Shown piece by piece: positions 1 to 6,063 of a DNA stretch of 8,709 nt. The notes beneath the pieces were generated by a model that was not told the DNA's origin, did no database searches, and saw only the letters and a list, made by a program, of their open reading frames with translations. Position 1 is the stretch's first letter, and each line of letters opens with the position of its first letter. The DNA is from Methanosarcinales archaeon (lineage in GTDB: Archaea; Halobacteriota; Methanosarcinia; Methanosarcinales; Methanocomedenaceae): positions 2,799-11,507 of the forward strand of contig DUIM01000070.1 of the NCBI GenBank assembly GCA_013330355.1, read 5' to 3'. The position numbers and the translations under genes are program-made.

Positions 1-32
1 AACACGAATTGTAACGGTCTCCGGAATACCTA
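1..32. other. Window edge downstream of the wHTH gene, nothing recognised
   Basis: These bases lie beyond the stop codon of the leftward regulator gene. I see no convincing terminator hairpin, T-rich tract or coding start in them. The neighbouring gene on this side is outside the window. Confidence 0.5.
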
Positions 33-323
33 TTACTCAATATTTTTAATATCGTTCAATTTTTTTGTTAAACGCGTAATTACAGATCCGAAACCCCTAA
101 TAAATTCCCTTGCTTTATCAGTGGCTACAGCACCGGATGTAGATGGAATTATCAAACTTTCCTGTTCAAGCACTCTCAAAGAATACCGAACCCTGTGATT
201 TGGTATACCAGTTTCCTCAGACATTTTCATAATTCCGATAGGTCCCTTTTGAATAACAACCTTCAGTATGATAATATGGCGTTCCAACAATTCAAGTTCG
301 GATTCTACTCCATCAGTCAGCAT
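33..323 (-). CDS. Small winged-helix transcriptional regulator
   Basis: This 96-residue protein is probably a DNA-binding transcriptional regulator with a single winged-helix domain. An N-terminal helix (about residues 5-26) is followed by a helix-turn-helix: IMKMSEETGI (31-40) reads as the positioning helix and PNHRVRYSLRVLEQESLI (41-58) as the recognition helix. The strand-turn IIPSTSGAVAT (58-68) makes the wing, and a basic C-terminal helix (69-93) may dimerise. I see no ligand-binding or metal-binding domain and no cysteine. The ATG start is preceded by a GAGG ribosome binding site about 8 bases away (around 330-334, minus strand). It is divergent from guaAB, with three inverted repeats between the two genes, so it may control itself and guaAB; that is inference. 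Similar short wHTH proteins occur in methanogens, but I cannot name the exact family. Confidence 0.75.
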   Translation of the reverse strand: MLTDGVESELELLERHIIILKVVIQKGPIGIMKMSEETGIPNHRVRYSLRVLEQESLIIPSTSGAVATDKAREFIRGFGSVITRLTKKLNDIKNIE

Positions 324-391
324 GAACCAACCTCATAAATTAGTAAAAAAAAGGATAGTATTTAATTATTGTGTTATTAATCGAGTTATCG

Positions 392-406
392 TTTAAATAT
401 TATAAA
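392..406 (-). promoter_or_regulatory. Candidate TATA element of the wHTH regulator gene
   Basis: Read on the minus strand this is TTTATAATATTTAAA, a good match to an archaeal TATA box. It sits about 70-80 bases upstream of the ATG at 323. Transcription would start near 373, giving a leader of roughly 50 bases that includes the GAGG ribosome binding site. The whole intergenic region is AT-rich, so other placements are possible. Confidence 0.4.
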
Positions 407-415
407 TCACATAAG

Positions 416-440
416 TAATTTCATAGAAAGAATGAAATTA
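416..440. promoter_or_regulatory. 25-bp inverted repeat, candidate operator
   Basis: TAATTTCAT (416-424) and ATGAAATTA (432-440) are perfect 9-base inverted arms separated by 7 bases. It lies in the divergent promoter region between a wHTH regulator and guaAB. Its right arm touches the candidate TATA element of guaAB and its left arm lies just upstream of the regulator's own TATA candidate, so a dimer bound here could affect both promoters. The symmetry is seen directly; the operator role is inferred. Confidence 0.45.
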
Positions 441-448
441 AATATTAA
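438..448 (+). promoter_or_regulatory. Candidate TATA element for guaAB
   Basis: TTAAATATTAA, preceded by an A-rich BRE-like GAAA, would place the transcript start near 468-470 and give a leader of about 45 bases before the ATG at 514. This is a weak call because the region is uniformly AT-rich. A TATA-like string at 493-498 was not chosen because it would start transcription inside the coding sequence. Confidence 0.3.
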
Positions 449-449
449 C

Positions 450-481
450 TTACAAGTATTGTAATATCTACAAGATCTTGT
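450..481. promoter_or_regulatory. Two tandem short palindromes upstream of guaAB
   Basis: Two symmetric sites share an ACAAG/TTGT core: TTACAA-GTA-TTGTAA (450-464) and the perfect 12-base palindrome ACAAGATCTTGT (470-481). Their centres are about 18-19 bases apart, close to two helical turns. They lie between the candidate TATA element and the guaAB start, where a bound protein could block transcription; as RNA the second could also form a small hairpin in the leader. The function is inferred. Confidence 0.35.
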
Positions 482-513
482 TGATAAAAATATTTATACG
501 GGGAAAATATCCA

Positions 514-1428
514 ATGGTTAAAGTGGATAAGTTTATTGAAAATGCAGTAAAACAATTAAAAACAAGTATCGATGGACCGACCATTATCGCACTTTCGGGT
601 GGTGTGGACAGTTCAGTATGTGCCGTCCTTGCGCATAGGGCCATAGGGGACATGTTGACACCAATCTACATTGACACCGGCCTTATGCGAAAAGGAGAGA
701 CCGGGCATATCAAGGAAGTATTTTCAGGTATGAACATCCAGGTGATATACGCCGGTGATAGGTTTATAGGGGCATTGAAAGGCCTTACCGACCCTGAAGA
801 GAAGCGCATGGCTGTAGGTGAGACGTTCATCAGGGTATTTGAAGAAGAGGCCAGGGAACTCAATGCAAGATACCTTATCCAGGGTACTATTTATCCGGAC
901 AGGATCGAATCAGAGGGCGGGATAAAATCGCACCATAATGTTGGTGGATTACCGTCAGCAATAGATTTTGATGAAATAATTGAACCCGTCTCTGAATTGT
1001 ATAAAGATGAGGTAAGGGAAGTGGCCCATGCCCTTGGACTTCCCGACGAGATCTCAAAGAGAATGCCCTTCCCTGGGCCGGGCCTGTCTGTTAGGATAAT
1101 CGGTGAAGTTACAAAAGAAAAAATAGCCGCTGTCAGGGAAGCTAATGCCATTGTTGAAAATGAACTGCTTGAGAAATTCAAACCCTGGCAGACATTTGCA
1201 GCCTTGCTTGGAAAAGGGACCGGAGTGAAAGGTGACCAGCGTATCCACGGCTGGATCATAGCAGTGCGTGCAGTGGAATCCAGGGACGGTATGACTGCTG
1301 TACCCATGGAACTCCCGTGGGAGACATTGAAAAAAATTGAATCTGAAATAACCAGTAAAATTCCGGGTGTTGCCAGGGTAGTCTATGATATTTCACCAAA
1401 ACCTCCGGCTACTATCGAATTTGAATGA
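514..1428 (+). CDS. guaAB: GMP synthase subunit B (ATP pyrophosphatase subunit)
   Basis: It adenylates XMP with ATP and aminates it to GMP, using ammonia from a separate glutaminase subunit, in the last step of de novo GMP synthesis in the cytoplasm. The 304-residue protein has the N-type PP-loop SGGVDSS (28-34), QGTIYPD (123-129), [10 protein letters not shown] (138-147), FPGPGLSVR (186-194) and the family C-terminus KPPATIEFE (296-304). There is no glutamine amidotransferase domain, as expected for the split archaeal enzyme; subunit A is not in this window. I chose ATG 514 because the protein then begins MVKVDKF as in relatives. A longer frame from TTG 478 adds 12 residues that look like leader, and a weak GGGGA lies 9 bases upstream of 514. 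The next gene follows after 42 bases, so the two are probably cotranscribed. Confidence 0.96.
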   Translation: MVKVDKFIENAVKQLKTSIDGPTIIALSGGVDSSVCAVLAHRAIGDMLTPIYIDTGLMRKGETGHIKEVFSGMNIQVIYAGDRFIGALKGLTDPEEKRMAVGETFIRVFEEEARELNARYLIQGTIYPDRIESEGGIKSHHNVGGLPSAIDFDEIIEPVSELYKDEVREVAHALGLPDEISKRMPFPGPGLSVRIIGEVTKEKIAAVREANAIVENELLEKFKPWQTFAALLGKGTGVKGDQRIHGWIIAVRAVESRDGMTAVPMELPWETLKKIESEITSKIPGVARVVYDISPKPPATIEFE

Positions 1429-1470
1429 AAATGATGTTGAACAATTGGATAACATTTTGAGTGTTTTACT

Positions 1471-2475
1471 TTGAAAAAAAAGCGATATTCTCCTGGTATA
1501 CCAGTAGCAGTCTGGACCGGACGTGACCTGCAGGATGGGAAAGCCGTTGATTCACTGACTGTGATCTTTCGTACCATCGGGTGCTACTGGAGTCGTAAAA
1601 GCGGGTGCACAATGTGCGGATATTTCAATGATGCCGCAGATGAACCCCCCCTGGAAAGTGACCTTCTGTCCCAGCTTGACCATGCCCTGGAAAAGATGGT
1701 AACCGGAACATCCCTGTTAAAGATTTTTACCTCAGGTAGTTTTCTTGATGAAAGGGAGGTATCCCGGGAGGTAAGAAATGCTATGATGGAAAAGATAGGA
1801 AAATCCGGTTCTATAAAAAAGATCATGGCAGAGACCAGGCCTGAGTTTGTAAATGAAAAAATTCTTGGCAGCATTCTTGACATACTTGGTAAATATGACA
1901 TTAAATTCGAGATAGCAACCGGACTTGAGTCCAGCAGTGATACCATACGTAAGGACTGTATAAATAAAGGTTTTACTTTTAATGACTTTGCCAGGGCCTC
2001 AGAGATAGCTTCAAAGATGGGAGTATCCACTAAAGTGTACCTGTTGCTGAAACCCCCGTTCCTGTCTGAGAAAACAGCAATAGAGGATGCCCTTGTCTCA
2101 ATATCAGATGCTGCGCCGTATGCCACTACCATCTCCCTGAACCTGACCAATATCCAGAAAGGTACACTGGTTGAAGAACTGTACAACCACAGGGATTACC
2201 GGCCTCCATGGCTCTGGAGCGCTGTATTTGTGCTTAGAACTGCAAAGGAAAGATTCCCTGAACTTACATTAGTATCAGACCCGGTAGCTGCCGGTACGAA
2301 AAGGGGACCCCATAATTGCAGGGAGTGTGACAGGGATGTGGCCCAGGCACTGCGTGATTTTTCCATCACCCAGGACATTGAGGCATTGTCCTGGACTGAC
2401 TGCGAATGTTACTCATTATGGGAAAAAGTGGTTGAACTGGAGGATTATGCCTTCGGCTCTTTCCTTGTAAAATAA
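1471..2475 (+). CDS. Archaeosine biosynthesis radical SAM protein (RaSEA-like)
   Basis: This 334-residue protein matches the TIGR01210/COG1244-type family that includes RaSEA. In known members it acts after ArcS, which attaches lysine to preQ0 at position 15 of tRNA; RaSEA uses S-adenosylmethionine radical chemistry on that adduct to leave archaeosine. The N-terminus SPGIPVAVWTGRD (7-19) leads into a cluster motif with C38, C46 and C49 (CX7CX2C, not the usual CX3CX2C) followed by GYF. The middle is a TIM-barrel-like radical SAM core with IMAETRPEFV and FEIATGLESSSD. Near the C-terminus C283, C286, C311 and C313 form two close pairs that could bind a second metal or cluster. The start is TTG with no clear ribosome binding site; no ATG is available in frame, since a stop lies at 1450-1452. 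It is probably translated from the guaAB transcript. Confidence 0.87.
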   Translation: MKKKRYSPGIPVAVWTGRDLQDGKAVDSLTVIFRTIGCYWSRKSGCTMCGYFNDAADEPPLESDLLSQLDHALEKMVTGTSLLKIFTSGSFLDEREVSREVRNAMMEKIGKSGSIKKIMAETRPEFVNEKILGSILDILGKYDIKFEIATGLESSSDTIRKDCINKGFTFNDFARASEIASKMGVSTKVYLLLKPPFLSEKTAIEDALVSISDAAPYATTISLNLTNIQKGTLVEELYNHRDYRPPWLWSAVFVLRTAKERFPELTLVSDPVAAGTKRGPHNCRECDRDVAQALRDFSITQDIEALSWTDCECYSLWEKVVELEDYAFGSFLVK

Positions 2476-2499
2476 AAAAACAAAATATAAAAAAAGATA

Positions 2500-2519
2500 A
2501 TTCCGGTACATACCGGAAT
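2500..2519. terminator. Bidirectional terminator hairpin between convergent genes
   Basis: ATTCCGGTA (2500-2508) and TACCGGAAT (2511-2519) form a perfect 9-base inverted repeat with a 2-base centre, or 8 pairs with a 4-base loop. To its left the plus strand is almost pure A from about 2470, so leftward transcripts end in U-rich RNA; to its right 2521-2540 is T-rich for rightward transcripts. It sits in the 65-base gap between two converging genes. Archaeal termination relies mainly on the U tract, so the hairpin may also act as a transcript 3' end protector. Confidence 0.65.
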
Positions 2520-2540
2520 ATCGGTTTGTTGTTTTGTAGT

Positions 2541-2927
2541 TCAGATCAAGAACCTGATAAGATCTTTACTGAGCCGGGTCTCCATACCAAGACGGTCCAG
2601 TATCTCATCATTGGAGTTTCCTTCCTTCCTGAGATCCTCTATGCGGTCGAATATCTGTGGTTTGATCTCATAGTATTCATTGATGTCCTTCCTGTGGCCC
2701 CATACATCGCCTTCAAGAAGGGCAATACTCTGCATATCAAGGAACATCTGGATAGATTTGGATATTGTCTTGTTATACGAACTTGGTATATGAATGGCCT
2801 TTAGATTATTGCATGTCTGTACAAGAGTGAAAATATCCTTGTTAGACGGCCTGAATGCCAGATGGACAATCTCCTCTTCTCCGATAGTGCTTATTTCATC
2901 TTTTGAACTTACGACTCTAATTTTCAT
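2541..2927 (-). CDS. DUF1699-like conserved archaeal protein, function unknown
   Basis: The 128-residue protein resembles DUF1699, a short, strongly conserved family that I associate with Methanosarcinales and relatives and that has no assigned function. It starts MKIRVVSSKDEI, continues with VHLAFRPSNKDIF (21-33), KAIHIPSSYNKTISKSI (43-59) and LEGDVWGHRKDINEY (71-85), and ends in a charged helical segment (90-128). No membrane segment, signal peptide or recognised catalytic motif is visible; the alternating strands and helices suggest a compact soluble alpha/beta fold. One cysteine (C39) is present. A clear AGGTGA ribosome binding site lies at 2934-2939, 6 bases before the ATG. It is a single-gene unit, convergent with the radical SAM gene and divergent from the MoxR operon. 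Family assignment is from memory of the motif pattern; the role is unknown. Confidence 0.8.
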   Translation of the reverse strand: MKIRVVSSKDEISTIGEEEIVHLAFRPSNKDIFTLVQTCNNLKAIHIPSSYNKTISKSIQMFLDMQSIALLEGDVWGHRKDINEYYEIKPQIFDRIEDLRKEGNSNDEILDRLGMETRLSKDLIRFLI

Positions 2928-3005
2928 ATTATATCACCTACACTTTTTACCATTACTATTGTAAATAATTAGTTTCACGGTTATGAAATGCATATGTCAA
3001 CAAAT

Positions 3006-3019
3006 TATTTAAATATATT
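3006..3019 (-). promoter_or_regulatory. Candidate TATA element for the DUF1699-like gene
   Basis: Read on the minus strand this is AATATATTTAAATA, about 80-90 bases upstream of the ATG at 2927. Transcription would start near 2985, giving a leader of about 55 bases containing the AGGTGA site. It is the best TATA-like string on this strand in the region, but the background is very AT-rich. Confidence 0.35.
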
Positions 3020-3211
3020 CCATCATAATAATATTTCCCGTTATAATTATATTTATCCATTTAAATTTGTTTCGTGCTGCATAAGTATTACCATTTGTTA
3101 ATTCAATATTACATAAACATCAGAACGGTTATGCCCAGTTACATTGATGCTGTTATTGCAAACTACAAGCTCATCCGTACTTAAAGATAAACCTTTATGA
3201 TGTTACTTACA

Positions 3212-3220
3212 ACATATAGA
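3212..3220 (+). promoter_or_regulatory. Candidate TATA element for the MoxR operon
   Basis: ACATATAGA would put the transcript start near 3240, leaving a short leader of about 20 bases with the GGAGGG site. A second copy of AACATATA at 3227-3234 would start transcription inside the ribosome binding site, so the first is preferred. The call rests on spacing alone. Confidence 0.35.
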
Positions 3221-3251
3221 AATAATAACATATAAACTATGTATTAACATT

Positions 3252-3257
3252 GGAGGG
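3252..3257 (+). promoter_or_regulatory. Ribosome binding site that sets the start at 3262
   Basis: GGAGGG ends 4 bases before the ATG at 3262. The upstream in-frame TTG at 3250 overlaps this site and would leave it useless, so the ATG is the better start. Confidence 0.65.
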
Positions 3258-3261
3258 TCCT

Positions 3262-4131
3262 ATGTACGATGATATTGGGAATATTTCACGGGCATTCCAC
3301 AGGCACAGGTTCTATTACAAACTGGCAGATTTTATTGTGCTTAGCCTGATACTCTATACCCTGTCATATTACTTCAATGTCGTTTCACTATTCTCACAAT
3401 ATATTGAATACTATATTGTGGACACAGTTTCCCTTGACGAGATACTGGTTATGGCATTATCGATCCTGGTCTCAGCAGTGCTGGTCATTATACTGTACAT
3501 AAGAAAGCCTGCCATTGACACAATCGGGATGATCGAATCCAGGTATGAATGGATGCAGGAAAGGCTCAAGGCTGCCTGCGATACCAGGAATGAGGATAAT
3601 ATAGTGGCAGCCGACCTCAGGAACCAGGTGACCTCAGGATTAAAGGCCGTGGATGCAGGTTTATTCCTTAACAGGCGGTATCTGCTTACAATGATAATAG
3701 CATCTGTCGTGCTGACGGTAGTGTCAGCCGGACTATTTGCCACACAGACCCATGTGGACATTACCCCGAAAGATATTACCGCCCTGGTAGATGAACTGGG
3801 AGGTAACCTGCCCGAGAGTACTTTTTTGCCTGGAGACAACCAGACAAGCTCATCTGACGGAGGACTGGATGAAGATATATACGGGGACACATCAATTGCC
3901 AGCATCGAAGGGGAAAATGTGGAACTGTTAATAATTCCTGGTATCGGGACCTCTGTCACTATACGGCATGCCGGCCAGGATAACGGTGTCCAGTTCGTGC
4001 CGTCCCAGACTTATCCCGTGGATGTGGTATCCTCCAATGCTGCGGATGAGAGTTACCAGTCCCTCCAGCAACTGTCCGTCCCGGACCGGAATCTGATAAG
4101 GGAATATGTCATCCGGCTGAGCCAACAATAA
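3262..4131 (+). CDS. Three-TM membrane protein heading the MoxR operon, unknown family
   Basis: I do not recognise this 289-residue protein with confidence. It has three hydrophobic segments (about 22-43, 60-80 and 141-160). Between the second and third lies a charged helical stretch (81-140) with W97 and paired basic and acidic residues, likely cytoplasmic by its flanking basic residues. After the third segment comes a roughly 130-residue tail, probably external: an acidic, Ser/Gly-rich linker (185-215), a short beta-rich patch ELLIIPGIGTSVTIRH (221-236) and a conserved-looking end with SVPDRNLIREYVIRL (272-286). No enzyme motif is visible. It ends with tandem in-frame stops (TAA TAG). Its place directly before the MoxR ATPase suggests a membrane anchor, adaptor or regulator for that machine. 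The gap of 74 bases to the ATPase gene may hold a second promoter. Confidence 0.8.
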   Translation: MYDDIGNISRAFHRHRFYYKLADFIVLSLILYTLSYYFNVVSLFSQYIEYYIVDTVSLDEILVMALSILVSAVLVIILYIRKPAIDTIGMIESRYEWMQERLKAACDTRNEDNIVAADLRNQVTSGLKAVDAGLFLNRRYLLTMIIASVVLTVVSAGLFATQTHVDITPKDITALVDELGGNLPESTFLPGDNQTSSSDGGLDEDIYGDTSIASIEGENVELLIIPGIGTSVTIRHAGQDNGVQFVPSQTYPVDVVSSNAADESYQSLQQLSVPDRNLIREYVIRLSQQ

Positions 4132-4139
4132 TAGAATTG

Positions 4140-4149
4140 AAATATAAAG
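4140..4149 (+). promoter_or_regulatory. Possible internal promoter before the MoxR gene
   Basis: AAATATAAAG in the 74-base AT-rich gap could act as a TATA element with a transcript start near 4170 and a leader of about 35 bases before the ATG at 4206. If real, the ATPase and downstream genes could be expressed without the first gene. The evidence is composition and spacing only. Confidence 0.25.
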
Positions 4150-4205
4150 TGAATAATTTGATTGATACATAAAATGAATAAATAAAGAATGTAGCGAGGT
4201 ATCGA

Positions 4206-5177
4206 ATGAACAAAAACACCAAAGACCTGTCAGATACATACCAGCGTTCCAGTGATATATTCAGGTCGATCTTTGACGAGATAGGTAAAGTGATCGTAGG
4301 GCAGCAGGAGGCAATTACACAGATGTTGATTGCCATCCTGTGCGACGGGCATGCCCTTATCGAGAGCAATCCAGGGCTTGGCAAGACACTTACAGTCAGT
4401 ACCATCTCACAGGTACTTGACCTGAAATTCAACAGGATACAGTGCACGCCCGACCTGATGCCGTCCGATATTACAGGTACCTATGTGGTGGAAGAAAGGG
4501 GCGGTCACAAGGAGTTCAGGTTCGAACCCGGGCCGGTATTTGCCAATATCTTACTTGCCGATGAAATTAACAGGGCATCACCCAAAACCCAGAGCGCACT
4601 GCTGGAGAGCATGCAGGAAAAACAGGTTACAGTTGGCAATGAGACCTATAAACTTGACAGACCGTTTTTTGTACTGGCCACCCAGAACCCAATTGAGATG
4701 GAAGGAACCTTCCCACTGCCTGAGGCCCAACTGGACCGCTTTTTATTGAAGATCAACCTGGACTATCCCACGTTTGAAGAAGAAGACAAGATAGTGGAGA
4801 GATATACCCGCAACGTGGTTCCCAGGGTCAACAGGATATTGACCAGGGATAAACTACTTGAACTCCAGACCTTGGTGAGGGATATACCTATTTCTGATGA
4901 AATGAAAAAGAGAGCCATCAATATTGTTATCCAGACCAGGAAAGATACAGAATTTATTGAATTCGGTGCCTCGCCCAGGGCCAGTATCGGGCTTATCCTT
5001 GCAGCCAAGGCCAGGGCACTGATCAACAGTCGCAACTTTGTCAGCGAGGAGGATGTGGTGAATATGGCCGATCCCGTATTAAAACACAGGATCATCCTGA
5101 ACTTCGAGTCCCAGCGAAAGGGCGTGACCCTTGAACATGTGATCGACGGTATTGTTAAACACGCCAAAATACTCTGA
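4206..5177 (+). CDS. MoxR-family AAA+ ATPase
   Basis: This 323-residue cytoplasmic ATPase belongs to the MoxR group, which works with vWA-domain partners as a chaperone that remodels or activates client proteins. Motifs in order: VIVGQQEAI (29-37), Walker A SNPGLGKT (54-61), MoxR-typical CTPDLMPSDITGTYV (80-94), Walker B ILLADE (115-120) followed by INRASPKTQSALLE, sensor 1 ATQNP (158-162), LPEAQLDRF (171-179) with the likely arginine finger R178, and sensor 2 GASPRAS (254-260). The C-terminal lid follows (261-323). Length is normal for the family. The first Walker A position is Ser rather than Gly; MoxR proteins vary there. GAGGT (4196-4200) lies 5 bases before the ATG. The DUF58 gene follows after 19-28 bases, the usual MoxR-DUF58 pairing. 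Confidence 0.95.
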   Translation: MNKNTKDLSDTYQRSSDIFRSIFDEIGKVIVGQQEAITQMLIAILCDGHALIESNPGLGKTLTVSTISQVLDLKFNRIQCTPDLMPSDITGTYVVEERGGHKEFRFEPGPVFANILLADEINRASPKTQSALLESMQEKQVTVGNETYKLDRPFFVLATQNPIEMEGTFPLPEAQLDRFLLKINLDYPTFEEEDKIVERYTRNVVPRVNRILTRDKLLELQTLVRDIPISDEMKKRAINIVIQTRKDTEFIEFGASPRASIGLILAAKARALINSRNFVSEEDVVNMADPVLKHRIILNFESQRKGVTLEHVIDGIVKHAKIL

Positions 5178-5196
5178 TAAATAAGGTCCGGATCCT

Positions 5197-6063
5197 TTGA
5201 CCAGCATGATATCGACCGATTTCCTCCGTGAACTTGAACGTTTCTCTTTTGTGGCACAAAAAAGGGTATCCAGCCAGTATACAGGAGCCAGGCGTTCCAC
5301 AAAGGTTGGGAGGGGTACAGATGCCTATGGTTTCCGTGAATATGAAAGAGGAGACGATTTCAGGACAATCGACTGGAAGGTATATGCGCGAACAGAGAAG
5401 CTATATGTAAGGCAGTTCGAGGAATACCGGGACCTGGTCACCCATATCCTGCTTGATACCAGCGGCAGCATGGACTATCCTGCTGAAGGGTTAAATAAAT
5501 ACGAATACGCCGCCATGCTGGCACTGGGATTTTCCTACCTGGTAATGAAGGATAATGAGAAGTTTGCCATATCCACTTTCACTGACGATATTAATATATC
5601 CAAACCAGGCAGGGGGAGGGGGAATCTGCTGGCTTCTATCGAACAGTTGAATGCCGTCACACCCGGCGGTTCCACAGGACTTAACGAGCCAGTGCAGCAG
5701 TACAGCCATCTTATAAAATCAAAATCCAGGGTCATTATCATCTCTGATTTTCTTGCACCGCTGGATGATATCAAGCCTGCCCTGTACAGGATGGGGCGGC
5801 ATGACCTGATCGTTATCCAGGTGCTGGACCCGGGAGAAATTGAACTGGAAGAACTGGGAGCTGTAAAACTGCGTGATCTTGAGACCAGAGAGCAGATGTT
5901 CACAGATGTCAATACTGGCTTCGTTTCAGAATATGGCAGTGAACTGCAATCCCACAATGCTGCCCTGAAATACGAGTGCGACCGGCTGGGTGCGGATTTC
6001 TTCACGTTCAGGACCGACCTGCCCATCCTTGAGGCCATCTACAGGACCATTCACGGGAGATGA
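5197..6063 (+). CDS. DUF58 / von Willebrand factor A domain protein
   Basis: This 288-residue soluble protein is the usual partner of a MoxR ATPase. The DUF58 signature runs from FREYERGDDFRTIDW (46-60) through ARTEKLYVRQFEEYRD (64-79). A vWA domain follows with a complete-looking MIDAS: DTSGS (87-91), T160 in GGSTG (157-161), and SDF (183-185). The rest continues the Rossmann-like fold (VIIISDF, DLIVIQVLDP). There is no signal peptide and no membrane segment, so it probably works in the cytoplasm, linking ATPase to clients or to the membrane vWA proteins that follow. Two starts are possible: TTG 5197, with AGGT about 10 bases upstream, or ATG 5206, three codons in; neither has a strong site. 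Its stop overlaps the next start in the string ATGA (6060-6063), indicating coupled translation. Confidence 0.94.
   Translation: MTSMISTDFLRELERFSFVAQKRVSSQYTGARRSTKVGRGTDAYGFREYERGDDFRTIDWKVYARTEKLYVRQFEEYRDLVTHILLDTSGSMDYPAEGLNKYEYAAMLALGFSYLVMKDNEKFAISTFTDDINISKPGRGRGNLLASIEQLNAVTPGGSTGLNEPVQQYSHLIKSKSRVIIISDFLAPLDDIKPALYRMGRHDLIVIQVLDPGEIELEELGAVKLRDLETREQMFTDVNTGFVSEYGSELQSHNAALKYECDRLGADFFTFRTDLPILEAIYRTIHGR

Larger units (their letters stand above)
2928..3261. other. AT-rich divergent intergenic region
   Basis: These 334 bases separate the DUF1699-like gene from the MoxR operon and are much richer in A and T than the flanking genes. They hold the candidate promoters listed separately. 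Other structure is weak: TTTCA-N6-TGAAA (2973-2988), the 9-base direct repeat ACGGTTATG (2977-2985 and 3125-3133), ATGTT-N6-AACAT (3200-3215) and AACATATA repeated 16 bases apart (3211 and 3227). A 17-codon frame at 3131-3184 has no ribosome binding site. I see no tRNA, riboswitch or other RNA gene. Confidence 0.6.

Noticed and set aside
478..513. N-terminal extension of GuaAB from TTG 478
   Set aside because: The added 12 residues do not match how the family begins, and the TTG lies within the palindrome at 470-481 with no ribosome binding site.
514..1428. GMP synthase lacking a glutaminase domain as a truncated gene
   Set aside because: Archaea commonly encode the two activities as separate subunits, and this subunit is complete at both ends.
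2526..2804. 92-codon open frame on the plus strand
   Set aside because: It is antisense to the DUF1699-like gene, which has a strong ribosome binding site and coherent conserved motifs. This frame has neither.
3131..3184. 17-codon frame starting MPSYIDAV in the intergenic region
   Set aside because: It has no ribosome binding site, no promoter spacing and no similarity I recognise. It is expected by chance.
4365..4392. Serine at the first position of the MoxR Walker A motif as a possible defect
   Set aside because: MoxR proteins vary at this position (Asp and Gly are common), and the essential GLGKT, Walker B, sensor and arginine-finger residues are all present.
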